Shown: piece after piece, positions 1-8,701 of the stretch
Layout: every line of letters begins with the position of its first letter
Position numbering within the stretch: the first letter of the stretch is position 1
Assembly: GCA_963530615.1 (NCBI GenBank)
Contig: CAUSDX010000010.1
Span: forward strand, 1-54,270
Reading direction: 5' to 3'
Source: JABCPE02 sp963530615
GTDB taxonomy: Bacteria; Bacteroidota; Bacteroidia; Flavobacteriales; Weeksellaceae
Length of the DNA: 54,270 nt
Position numbers and translations under genes: made by a program
The notes under the pieces: generated by a model
What the model was told of the DNA's origin: nothing
What the model saw: the letters and a program-made list of their open reading frames with translations, nothing else
Databases searched by the model: none

Positions 1-330
1 TTCATAGTTTGTTTGTTTTTATAGAAATCCCCTTAATTAAAAGAATATTTAATTAGGGGGGGGGGATGGTATTATTAAATGGAAAATAGAAATGTAAAGA
101 AATAATAAAAAATGCTCTAAAACACTATAAATAAAGGGAATAGGAAGAAAAAATCCAAAAAAATGGCTAAATCCTATGTATAATTATGTATAGTTTTGGT
201 ATGGTTTCTTCGCTACCCCCCTCCTTGAAAATAATACTAAGTATCATTTAATACCTTGTTTTTAGGAGATTTTAGGAAAAATAGAGAAAAGAATATATCT
301 AAAATCATCGATTCTTAAAAAATAAAAACC
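1..330. other. Gene-free AT-rich left edge with a G10 tract
   Basis: No convincing reading frame is seen here. Positions 29-59 form an imperfect hairpin (CCCCTTAATTAAA pairing with TTTAATTAGGGG), and its right arm runs into a homopolymer of ten G at 56-65. Such a tract is rare in so AT-rich a sequence. The hairpin could be the terminator of a gene left of the window. The rest, including a C6 run near 215-220, shows nothing recognisable. Confidence 0.5.
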
Positions 331-453
331 ATGAAAGGAATCTTTTTAGAATATATTTTACCGCATATCGCTGAGTTTGTATCGCTGATTTTTCGGGCTG
401 AACAAATCAAATTGCAGTGGTTTGAATCAAACAATGAATTAAACGCTTCTTAA
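331..453 (+). CDS. Short 40-residue ORF, function unknown
   Basis: An ATG at 331 opens 40 codons ending in TAA at 453. The product starts MKGIFLEYILPHIAEF, is hydrophobic at the start and becomes charged. A terminator follows 25 bp later, which favours a real short transcript. The opening LEYILP pattern faintly recalls the N-terminal region of ISAon1-type transposase helper proteins from Bacteroidota, so it may be an insertion-sequence remnant. No transposase core or terminal inverted repeats are visible nearby. Whether it is translated cannot be decided from the sequence. Confidence 0.3.
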   Translation: MKGIFLEYILPHIAEFVSLIFRAEQIKLQWFESNNELNAS

Positions 454-478
454 AAAGAAATTAAAAACCCCATTAAAA

Positions 479-514
479 AAGCGATTCAATTAATTTGGTC
501 GCTTCTCTTTTTTT
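479..514. terminator. Bidirectional intrinsic terminator
   Basis: AAGCGA (479-484) pairs with TCGCTT (499-504), followed by a T run on the plus strand. An A-rich left flank gives a T tail on the minus strand too. It can end both the short plus-strand ORF and the minus-strand trmB/exporter/glycosyltransferase-remnant unit. Confidence 0.6.
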
Positions 515-950
515 GGATATTTCGTTTTGAAATTTTGGACATTTTGTTTTGACGATTATGATAGGGGGAGATATTCATCGATTGATGAAAATATAAGGCA
601 TATTCTGGATTTTGTTCTAAAAAATCGTATTGTGTTTGTATTTTTTGTTTATCAGTCCAATAGTAGTTTTATAACCTTCATAAAATATTAAATAGTCTCC
701 TGTAATCTGTTGTAGAGCATAATAAATATATTTCGTTCGTGACAAATATATTTTATTTCTATATGCTATGGTGTATTTTTAAGATACTCGGTAATAACCT
801 TATGAGTATTATCATAGGATTTGTCATCACATGGAATTAATTCAATGAGGAAATTGACTTTCTACATAAAAATACCTTTCAAGGTTTTAATGATAAAATC
901 TTGATGTTATAGGTTAAGGTTATGATAGATAGTTTTTTATTTGGAAACAT
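486..950 (-). pseudogene. Decayed family 2 glycosyltransferase (N-terminal half)
   Basis: Reading the minus strand from ATG 948-950, in changing frames, gives consecutive hallmarks of a GT-A family 2 glycosyltransferase. These are an opening KLSIITLTYN, then DFIIKTLKGIF, a CDDKSYDNTHKVI segment (the usual DD-S-DNT nucleotide-sugar region), ALQQITGDYLIFYEG, then YYWTDKQKIQTQYDFLEQNP, matching the common EGDDYWTD-K-Q-Q-DFLE-NPEY pattern. Joining them needs at least two frameshifts (near 900 and 665-680) and readthrough of two in-frame stops, and the C-terminal half is absent. The start lies 7 bp after the stop of the flippase-like exporter, on the same strand. The gene was therefore probably the last member of a polysaccharide or glycolipid export operon and is now dead. 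Confidence 0.8.
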
Positions 951-957
951 TTTGCAA

Positions 958-2742
958 TTAAAGTTCTTGTAAATTTACCATTTGACGAAATTTATCAGAT
1001 TTTTTGATGAGTTCATTATAATTCCCAGAACCTATAATTTCTCCTTTGTCCAATAAGAAAATTTCATCTACATTTTTGATGGTAGAAAGTCGGTGAGCAA
1101 TAATTATCATAGTAAATTTTCCATGAAGCACATCAATATTATCTTTGATTGTTTTTTCTGTTTCGGAGTCAAGAGCTGAGGTTGCTTCATCCATAATAAG
1201 TAGTTCTACATCTTTATATAATTCACGGGCGATGGAAATTCTTTGCTTCTGACCACCAGATACTAAAATTCCATTATTTCCTAATCGGCTATCTTCTTTT
1301 TCTTCCAAATTTTCAAGAAAATTTTCCAAAGAAACCATTTTTATTGCTCTATGGAATTTTTCCATATTTTCAGGAGTTTTTTCAGCCCAAAAAGTAATGT
1401 TATTGAACAGAGTATCATCAAAAATTACGGCTTCTTGGGTGATATATCCTATTTTATCTCTAAAAGAAGAAAGATTACTTTCATATAGAGACTGATTTTC
1501 TACTAAAATTTTTCCGTCATTAGGTTGTAATAACCCACAAATGATATTTGCAAGGCTTGTTTTACCTGCCCCAGATTCTCCTACAAAAGCAATAGAGGTT
1601 TTATCTTTAATATTAAAATTAATACCTTTTAAAATAGGAGTATTGCCATATGATAGGCTTATATTTTGTATGTTTATATCTTTTATATGATGGATTGTGT
1701 TTTGATAAGAAGGTTCTTTATTCTTTTTAAATTCAGTAATAAGTTCATCAACTTCTTCTATCCCAACAGATGAAGCTGAAAAATTATTCCAATTACTTTG
1801 GACTGCTACTAAATGACCTAATCCTCTATAAAATAGAAGTAAACTGATTAATATATCACTGAAGTTTCCTTTCATAAATTCTACTTGTAATAGAATCACA
1901 ATAGCAATGATGGATACAATAATAGGTTCTCGAAGGCTTTCTGTAATACCTCCTATACTCGTTATTTTATAATCATAATCATCATTTTTCCAAAGAATAT
2001 CCTTTAATTTTTTTTCATATTTTTTGAAAAAGTTTGTAGCCTTTAGGTATTTATAATTCTGAATGTATTGTATGAGTATTCCATTAAAATCATTACCTAA
2101 AAACACTTGCTTTCTAGAAAATTCTTTGATTATTTTTCCTATGTATCGGTATAAAAAATTGGTACAAGCACCTCCAATTCCTACCATGATAGCAAATTGC
2201 CAATTAGAAGCAAAAGCCAAAGCTATATAGGTAGTGAGCATAATCAGATGTTGAAATGTATTGAAAAAAGATGTCATGGCAGTCAATACTTTTCCTATAT
2301 TATTGACCATATTATTTTGTATTCTTCCAGTATTAGTATGAGTGAATTTTAAATAAGAAATATTGCTTAATCCTTGTAAAAGAGAGAGTCTAATTTCTCT
2401 AATCATTTTCATTCTAATTCTAGCAAAATAGATAATTCTGAAATAGAAAAAAGAACCCTTTAGAATAAAGATAAGAATCATAAATCCCAAGACAGAAGAG
2501 AGGGTAATATTTAGCCCTATCGTTTTAATAAATTTAGTTAAGAATTCGAGATGACCTAAGGATTCTTGTCCTGTATTGCTGTTAGTGGCTATGGAAAGAA
2601 GGGGGATGAACATAGTAAGTCCTAATCCATCTAAAAAACCAATTAAAAAATTAATAACGGCATACCCATAAATATGCCATCCAATAATATTTTTGAAATA
2701 TTTGAGATATCCAAGAGTAGAATAACTTTTTTGTTTATCCAT
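958..2742 (-). CDS. ABC exporter, fused permease-ATPase (flippase-like)
   Basis: This 594-residue half-transporter has an N-terminal membrane domain (about residues 20-310, with roughly six hydrophobic segments) and a C-terminal nucleotide-binding domain. Walker A GESGAGKT is at 388-395, the ABC signature SGGQKQR at 495-501, Walker B LLIMDEATSALD at about 515-526, and the H-loop IIAHRLST follows. All catalytic motifs are intact. The architecture is that of MsbA/PglK-type lipid or lipid-linked oligosaccharide exporters. The decayed glycosyltransferase directly downstream supports a glycan-linked substrate, but the substrate is inferred. trmB lies 22 bp upstream on the same strand, so the two are probably co-transcribed. 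Confidence 0.85.
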   Translation of the reverse strand: MDKQKSYSTLGYLKYFKNIIGWHIYGYAVINFLIGFLDGLGLTMFIPLLSIATNSNTGQESLGHLEFLTKFIKTIGLNITLSSVLGFMILIFILKGSFFYFRIIYFARIRMKMIREIRLSLLQGLSNISYLKFTHTNTGRIQNNMVNNIGKVLTAMTSFFNTFQHLIMLTTYIALAFASNWQFAIMVGIGGACTNFLYRYIGKIIKEFSRKQVFLGNDFNGILIQYIQNYKYLKATNFFKKYEKKLKDILWKNDDYDYKITSIGGITESLREPIIVSIIAIVILLQVEFMKGNFSDILISLLLFYRGLGHLVAVQSNWNNFSASSVGIEEVDELITEFKKNKEPSYQNTIHHIKDINIQNISLSYGNTPILKGINFNIKDKTSIAFVGESGAGKTSLANIICGLLQPNDGKILVENQSLYESNLSSFRDKIGYITQEAVIFDDTLFNNITFWAEKTPENMEKFHRAIKMVSLENFLENLEEKEDSRLGNNGILVSGGQKQRISIARELYKDVELLIMDEATSALDSETEKTIKDNIDVLHGKFTMIIIAHRLSTIKNVDEIFLLDKGEIIGSGNYNELIKKSDKFRQMVNLQEL

Positions 2743-2764
2743 TGTTAGGTAAGAATTTGTGTTT

Positions 2765-3445
2765 TTATTTTTTTAATCTAAATTTAATGTAAGTAATCGT
2801 TTTTCCCTTTGCTGAAAAAAGACCTTCATAATAAGTTTTTACCTCTCGAAGTAGAGGTGTTCCAGGTTCATATTCAGGAGCTCCGTAGATGTCATGATGA
2901 GCAGAGATGATTTCGTGTTCTAAACCTTGTAATAGTCCCAAAGTGTAACCATATAAAAACTCTGAATCTGTTTTAAGATGAATGATGCCATCATCTTTTA
3001 GTATTTTTTTATATCTGTTAAGAAATTCAGGATTGGTAAGTCTATGTTTTGTTCTTTTGTATTTAATTTGAGGATCGGGGAAAGTTATCCAAATTTCGTC
3101 AACTTCATCTGTATCAAAAAAATGCTCAATAAGTTCTATTTGGGTTCTTAAAAATGCTACATTTTTAATTTCGGAAGCATAAGCTTCTTTAGCACCAAAC
3201 CAGAATCTTGCCCCTTTAATGTCTATTCCGATAAAATTTTTATCAGGGAATGATTTTGCCATGTTAACAGAATATTCTCCCTTTCCACATCCTAATTCTA
3301 AAATAATGGGATTTTCATTTTTGAAATACTCTTTTTTCCATTTTCCCTTTAAGCAGAAACCTTTAATAGCCTCATCTCTTGTAGGTTGTATTACATTTGG
3401 AAGTGTTTTGTTTTCTGCAAATCTTACTAATTTATTTTTTCCCAC
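2765..3445 (-). CDS. trmB: tRNA (guanine-N7-)-methyltransferase TrmB
   Basis: This 226-residue SAM-dependent enzyme makes m7G46 in the variable loop of tRNAs. The SAM-binding motif ELGCGKG is at residues 50-56 and the acidic ribose-binding residue is in GIDIKG near 75. The TrmB signature TFPDP (121-125) is followed by KRTKHR, the conserved basic patch of the active site. The length is normal for the family. Upstream, CAAAGTTA at 3468-3475 reads TAACTTTG on the minus strand and is a plausible -7 box. The exporter gene follows after a 22-bp gap. Confidence 0.93.
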   Translation of the reverse strand: MGKNKLVRFAENKTLPNVIQPTRDEAIKGFCLKGKWKKEYFKNENPIILELGCGKGEYSVNMAKSFPDKNFIGIDIKGARFWFGAKEAYASEIKNVAFLRTQIELIEHFFDTDEVDEIWITFPDPQIKYKRTKHRLTNPEFLNRYKKILKDDGIIHLKTDSEFLYGYTLGLLQGLEHEIISAHHDIYGAPEYEPGTPLLREVKTYYEGLFSAKGKTITYIKFRLKK

Positions 3446-3552
3446 GATGACTTGTTATAAGTTCTGCAAAGTTAAAAAATATTTGATTATTTTATAAAGG
3501 GTAAAGTAAAAAATATAAAGTATGATGTTTTGTTAAAAAAATGATAATTTGA

Positions 3553-3584
3553 TTTGCGGGATAATGTAGTATTTGTTATTTTTG
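3553..3584 (+). promoter_or_regulatory. Bacteroidota promoter for the iron-chelate uptake operon
   Basis: TTTG at 3553-3556 and TATTTTTG at 3577-3584 are separated by 20 bp. This matches the -33 TTTG and -7 TAnnTTTG consensus of Bacteroidota primary-sigma promoters and lies 22 bp before the lipoprotein start codon. Confidence 0.6.
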
Positions 3585-3606
3585 CAAAATGTTAACATGA
3601 ATATTT

Positions 3607-4608
3607 ATGTTTTTAACACAAAATAATATTTTAAAATTTAGACATATTCTTTTTTCCTTGGTGGTATTGGCTTCAATTAGTTCTTGTTCAAATAAATCGG
3701 AAAACAAGGTTGTTGATGCTCAGAAAACAAAATATCCTACCTATTATTTTAATAATGGTAGTGATAGTATTTTAGTAGAGGTGAAGAAAACTCCGGAGAA
3801 AGCAGTTACTTTTTCTCAATTTTCAACGGAAATGTTATTGGCTTTGGGATTAGGTGATAAAATTGTTGTTGGGACTACAGAGGGAGATATTTATCCTAAG
3901 TTTCAAGGAGAGTTTGAAAAAGTGAAGAAGAAATTGTTAGGACATCATGCACTCTATACGAAAGAGGAGTTTTTGTTATCTGGAGCTGATTTTGTTACTG
4001 GTTGGGATGATGGGATAAGAGCTGAAACTACAGGGACTCCCGAGGAATTGATTAGAAAGGGAATTTATCCTTTTATTGCAAAGTCGGTTCGTGATTTTGA
4101 AACATTAGATACGGTTTATGAAGATTTTGAGACATTGGGAAGGATTTTTAATGTAGAAAAAAAGGCTCAATCGGTAGTAGCGGATATGAAACATAGATTA
4201 TCAGAAGCCGAAAAAACTTTTGTGAAAAATCCGAGTAATAAAAAATTAAAAGTTTTAGTATTTTCAGCAATAGGAAATGGTGTTTATATATCTAGTGGTT
4301 TGACTACAGATTTAATTAGCAGAGCAGGAGGGGAGAATGTCTATGCTGAATTAGGAGCGGATCATGTTATGGTCTCTTATGAAAGTTTAGTACATAGAAA
4401 TCCTGATATCATTCTTATTGCAAATATGGAGGGAGTGGGATATGAAGAGAAAAAAAGAATATTGAAAGAGCATCCAGCTTTACAAAATTTACCTGCTGTG
4501 AAAAATGATTATATCTACCCTATGTCATTAGGAGATATTTCACCAGGAGTAAGGAATGTAGATTTTATTATTAAATTAAATAAGTTATTATATGGTAGGA
4601 AAGATTAG
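3607..4608 (+). CDS. Iron-chelate/cobalamin ABC transporter, substrate-binding lipoprotein
   Basis: This 333-residue protein of the BtuF/FecB/CeuE (TroA-fold) class captures an iron chelate, heme or corrinoid in the periplasm and delivers it to the permease. A signal peptide ends in the lipobox ISSC with Cys27, so the protein is membrane-anchored. The fold is suggested by KAVTFSQFSTEMLLALGLGDKIVVG, two lobes joined by a long helix (about residues 170-215), and LISRAGGENVYAELG in the second lobe. The next gene begins inside this one (17-bp overlap), showing translational coupling. Expression is probably iron-regulated, but no operator is recognisable. The ligand cannot be read from the sequence. 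Confidence 0.85.
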   Translation: MFLTQNNILKFRHILFSLVVLASISSCSNKSENKVVDAQKTKYPTYYFNNGSDSILVEVKKTPEKAVTFSQFSTEMLLALGLGDKIVVGTTEGDIYPKFQGEFEKVKKKLLGHHALYTKEEFLLSGADFVTGWDDGIRAETTGTPEELIRKGIYPFIAKSVRDFETLDTVYEDFETLGRIFNVEKKAQSVVADMKHRLSEAEKTFVKNPSNKKLKVLVFSAIGNGVYISSGLTTDLISRAGGENVYAELGADHVMVSYESLVHRNPDIILIANMEGVGYEEKKRILKEHPALQNLPAVKNDYIYPMSLGDISPGVRNVDFIIKLNKLLYGRKD

Positions 4609-5632
4609 ATTTGGAGTGCTTTTTGTTGTTTTAATAGCAATTTTAATTGTACTTTTTGTGATGTCTATTGGGGTAATTAGTTCTAATTTAGATGCCGAGA
4701 CCGCTTATAAAATTGCAATTAATAAGATTACAGGAAGTGAGATTTATGAGCCAACATGGCAACTTATTCATGAAACAATCATTTGGGAAGTGCGTCTTCC
4801 TCGTGTTCTGTTGTCTATGATTTGTGGTAGTGGTTTAGCAGTGTGTGGTGTACTTATGCAGTGTGTGACTAAAAACCCTATCGCTGATCCTTATATTTTA
4901 GGGTTAGCATCAGGAGCCTCCACAGGAGCAGTTTTTGTGATTGTTATTGGAGGGATAGGTATGGCAACTGTATCTATGGGAGCATTTGTAGGTACTTTAA
5001 TTTGTAGTGTATTGGTATTTGTAATTGGTACTGAGATGGGGAGAAATACATCAACTACAAGATTAATTCTTTCAGGATTAGCGATTTCTACAATTTTTAC
5101 AGCACTTACGGATTTAATTATTTCTTTGGCTAAAAATGCGAGTCAAGTAAAATCAGCTCTGTTTTGGACAATGGGGAGCTTGGGAGGAGCTACTTGGGAG
5201 TTGTTACCATTACCTTTCATTGTGCTTTGTTTAGTAATAGGGGTTGTTATTGCTATTTCTAAATCTCTGGATTTATTATTATTTGGAGATGATAATGCTA
5301 CTATGCTTGGTATGAATGTGAATTTGGTAAAAACATTTGTTGTAATTATAGCTTCTTTGCTAACTTCAGTATTGGTATCAGCTACAGGAGCAATAGGATT
5401 TTTAGGGCTAATGGTACCTCATATAGCAAGAATTTTAAGTGGTAATGGACATAGAAAATTGGTACCTGTAGCGGCAGTAGTGGGAGCGATATTTCTTTTG
5501 TGTTGTGACCTTTTTGCAAAGAATGCTTTCTATCCTAAGGATTTACCGATTGGGATTATTACCTCTTTGATTGGTGGGCCGTTCTTTTTATGGATGTTAA
5601 CAGATAAAAAATATTCTTTTAGATCAAACTAA
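4592..5632 (+). CDS. FecCD-family ABC transporter permease
   Basis: This 346-residue inner-membrane permease belongs to the BtuC/FecCD family that imports iron-siderophore, heme or cobalamin. Family motifs are clear: RLPRVLLSMICGSGLAVCG after the first helix, NPIADPYILGLASGAS, then ATGAIGFLGLMVPHIAR near residue 270, which contacts the ATPase. About nine or ten hydrophobic segments are visible. It overlaps the lipoprotein gene by 17 bp, and its stop codon shares a base with the ATG of the ATPase gene (TAATG). The three therefore form one transcription unit. Confidence 0.92.
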   Translation: MVGKIRFGVLFVVLIAILIVLFVMSIGVISSNLDAETAYKIAINKITGSEIYEPTWQLIHETIIWEVRLPRVLLSMICGSGLAVCGVLMQCVTKNPIADPYILGLASGASTGAVFVIVIGGIGMATVSMGAFVGTLICSVLVFVIGTEMGRNTSTTRLILSGLAISTIFTALTDLIISLAKNASQVKSALFWTMGSLGGATWELLPLPFIVLCLVIGVVIAISKSLDLLLFGDDNATMLGMNVNLVKTFVVIIASLLTSVLVSATGAIGFLGLMVPHIARILSGNGHRKLVPVAAVVGAIFLLCCDLFAKNAFYPKDLPIGIITSLIGGPFFLWMLTDKKYSFRSN

Positions 5633-6390
5633 TGAAGAAGTTAAAAGTAGAAAAATTGACCTATGATATAGGCGGAACAAGAATTTTGAAAGACATCACT
5701 TTTGATGTAGAAGAAAATACTTTTGTAGGAGTTATAGGACCTAATGGTTCTGGAAAATCTACCATGTTGAAATCAATTTATGGAGTAAATAAACCTAGTG
5801 GAGGAAACATTTATTTTGAAGGTGAGGATCTTTTGAAAATTTCAAGTAAGGATAGAGCCAAAAAAATAGCTGTTTTAGCACAAGAGTCAGGAGGGCAATT
5901 TGATTTTTCTGTGCAACAAGTGGTAGAAATGGGTCGTTATCCTCATAAGAATACTTTAGAAAGCTATTCTAAACATGATTTAGAAATTGTGGACAGAGTT
6001 TTGTATGAAATGAAACTGGATAATTACCGTGAGCGTAGTTTTAATACACTTTCTGGAGGAGAAAAGCAGAGAGTGCTTATTGCAAGACTTTTAGTACAAG
6101 AAAGCAAGTTTATTATCTTAGATGAGCCTACTAATCACTTGGATATTGGGCATCAGATAGAGATTATGAATATTATAAAAAAGATGGGAGTTACGGTATT
6201 ATCTGCTATTCATGATATGAATATGGCAGCAATTTATTGTGATAAATTGGTCATTATGAAGAAAGGTGAAGTTATCACTCAAGGAAGTGTAGAGGAAACT
6301 TTAACTTCTGAAATGTTGAAAGATTTATTTAATGTAGAAGCAGAAATACATGATTTGAAGGGGAGAAAACATGTGATTTATAATCCTTAA
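5632..6390 (+). CDS. FecE-type ABC transporter ATP-binding protein
   Basis: This 252-residue cytoplasmic ATPase energises the preceding FecCD permease. Walker A GPNGSGKST is at residues 36-44, the signature LSGGEKQR starts near 140, and Walker B IILDEPTNHLD has its Asp-Glu pair at 164-165, followed by a switch histidine in SAIHDMNMA. All motifs are intact. The start codon overlaps the permease stop codon. A weak hairpin with a T tail follows at 6400-6432. Confidence 0.92.
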   Translation: MKKLKVEKLTYDIGGTRILKDITFDVEENTFVGVIGPNGSGKSTMLKSIYGVNKPSGGNIYFEGEDLLKISSKDRAKKIAVLAQESGGQFDFSVQQVVEMGRYPHKNTLESYSKHDLEIVDRVLYEMKLDNYRERSFNTLSGGEKQRVLIARLLVQESKFIILDEPTNHLDIGHQIEIMNIIKKMGVTVLSAIHDMNMAAIYCDKLVIMKKGEVITQGSVEETLTSEMLKDLFNVEAEIHDLKGRKHVIYNP

Positions 6391-6399
6391 TTAAATAAG

Positions 6400-6432
6400 A
6401 AAAGGGTAGAAATATATTTTTTACCTTTTTTA
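6400..6432 (+). terminator. Weak intrinsic terminator after the ABC operon
   Basis: AAAAGGGTA (6400-6408) pairs imperfectly with TACCTTTT (6422-6429), leaving one bulged G, and a T-rich stretch follows. It could only partly separate the ABC importer genes from the receptor gene. Confidence 0.35.
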
Positions 6433-6494
6433 TTTATCGTTTATGGTGTTACTTTTTTATATAAAATAATATTTTAATTTAAACATAATTAGTT

Positions 6495-8645
6495 ATGATT
6501 TCGAGAAAATTTTTAAGTGGTGCAATGATGAGTGCTTCTGTACTTGCGTTCTCTCAAAGTGTAGATCAAGAGAATATTAAGGATTCTATAGATTCCAAAA
6601 GTGGGGTAAGAGGGATTTCCGAATTGGTGATTTCAGCTCAAAAAAAAATTGGAGGTAAATAAATTGAATATTAAAAATATAGATGCTCCGATGACGGTAA
6701 ATGTCGTTAATAAGGCGGTACTACAAAAATGGGATATTAATAATATAGAAGAAGGCTTCTAAAATGGTAGTAGGGATTAATCCTGTTAAACAATATGCTG
6801 GTTTTCAGTTTTTTAATGTTAGAGGGTTTGATAATTTTGTAATTTTGAATGATGGGGTAAGAGATGAAAGACATGCCATTACTCAAAGTGCTCCAGTTGC
6901 AAATTTTGCTAATGTAGAAAGAATAGAATTTCTTAAAGGTCCTTCGGGTGATATGTTCGGACATTTTGCATTGGGGGGAATTATTAATATTGTAAGAAAA
7001 AAAACTACTAAAACTACTCAAGGAGAAGGTAAATTTACCATAGGAAGTTATAATACATATAATGCTATGGTAGGAGTAGCAATATCAGATAAGTTAGGAT
7101 ACCGAATAGATGCTGGATTGACTAATACTAAAGGCTTTAAAGGTATTGGAGAAAAAACGATGAATGTTTCTGCAATGTTACGATATGATGTAAATCATAA
7201 AAATAATTTTGAGTTTTTTGCACAATATAATGATGATAAATATGGAGCAGATGCAGGTGTGCCTGCGACTAATGATGGAAGACCATATTTATGGATAAAT
7301 CCAATGATTAATTTATCTGATCATCGTGATTATTTGAAAAATAAAAAATCAGAGTTTTACATAAAATATAAGCATAAGTTTGATTTTGGAGGAAATCTTA
7401 ATTATAAAATTGCTTATTATGATGATACTCTTGATTATGTGATGGATGAGGTTTTATTTGTTGATAAAACTACAAAAACATTATCAAGAAAGAATGCCTT
7501 ATTTCTTTAAACATGTAACAAAGCCATTAACAGGACAACTTGATTTTGATTTTAAGATTAATACAGGAGATGTTGAGCATAAAGTATTATTAGGAAATTT
7601 ATTTTCTTATTTAGATAGAAAAACTTTCTACGGAAATGTTCATGACGGAAAAAATACATTAAATATACCTATTCAAAATCCTATTTTAGATTTAGGAGCA
7701 AGGCATATTGAAGAGAATAAAGTAAAGGAAATGGAGGAGATTGTTACAGGATTTTATGTGCAGGATTGGATAGAGATTACAGATAGAATAAAAGTACTTT
7801 TGGGAGGAAGATATGATTATTTTGAAGGAGCATATGGAGATAAGAGAGCTTTTTCAGATCCTAAATCTATGAAGAGAGATTCGTATGGTAATTTTACTTA
7901 TAGAGGAGCAATTTCTGTACAACCGATTAAAGATTTCATGACATTGTATGTTTCTACATCAAGCTTTTTCAAACCTACCCGCTCCCATGATAATAAGACA
8001 GGGAAACTTTTTGATCCAGAAAGAGGAAATCAAATAGAGGCAGGAATTAAAATAGAGAAAACGGATAAATTAAATGTTACTCTATCAGGTTTTTATATCG
8101 AGAAGAAAAATTTAATCATAGGACATTATGTAAGAAAACAAGTAGGGAAGGTATTTTCTCGAGGTATCGAACTAGATGCTGAAATTACTAAAGGACTTTA
8201 TGCAAAGGTAGGTTATGCCCTTACAGATGCATTCTTGGGAAGACAAGATGTAGAAGCAGGAGCAACAGATTTATCTCATAACAAAACTCCTTGGACACCT
8301 AAGCATTCATTTAATGCATGGGTTAGTTATGAACCACATTTTGTTAAAGGTTTTGGTTTAGGTCTGGGAATGTTTTATACAGATAAAACTTATAGAACAG
8401 AAAAAAATGATCAAATATTACCTGCTTATACCGTATTTAATGGAACTATTTACTATCAAGCGAAGAATAATGTTAGATTAGGATTAAATGTAGAAAACTT
8501 ATTCAATAGAAGTTATTATAATAATGCATTATCATCTAATGATTTGTATTCTAATGAGCCTGCAGATGAGATTTATCAAGCAACTTATCAGATTAACCCA
8601 GGTAGAAATAGAAATTATAAATTAACTATTTCATATTCATTTTAA
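6495..8645 (+). pseudogene. TonB-dependent siderophore receptor, three frameshifts
   Basis: The region encodes one receptor of about 715 residues if the frame is corrected. It starts at 6495 with a signal peptide ending near LAFSQ, continues with a plug domain (ISELVISAQKK, then IDAPMTVNVVNK, FNVRGFDNFVILNDGVRD and VERIEFLKGPSGDMFG) and a 22-strand-type barrel ending in aromatic YSF at 8645. Three +1 shifts break it. The first is at an A9 run (6640-6648), where A8 restores QKKLEVNKL. The second is an extra G at 6754-6755, where removal restores EEASKMVVG. The third is at about 7490-7500, where the downstream frame resumes YFFKHVTKPLTG. The plug resembles FhuA/FpvA-type ferric-siderophore receptors. 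It was the outer-membrane partner of the adjacent importer. Only part of the damage is at a homopolymer, so decay is more likely than sequencing error. Confidence 0.85.
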
Positions 8646-8666
8646 GTAATATTGATATATTTAAAT

Positions 8667-8699
8667 AAAAAACAGCTATTTTTTTAATAGCTGTTTTTT
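8667..8699. terminator. Bidirectional terminator between receptor and KAS III genes
   Basis: A perfect inverted repeat AAAAAACAGCTATT / AATAGCTGTTTTTT with a T5 loop ends both convergent units. Confidence 0.85.
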
Positions 8700-8701
8700 A
8701 T

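Noticed and set aside
3219..3497. 92-codon plus-strand ORF
   Set aside because: Mostly antisense to trmB, which has clear catalytic motifs.
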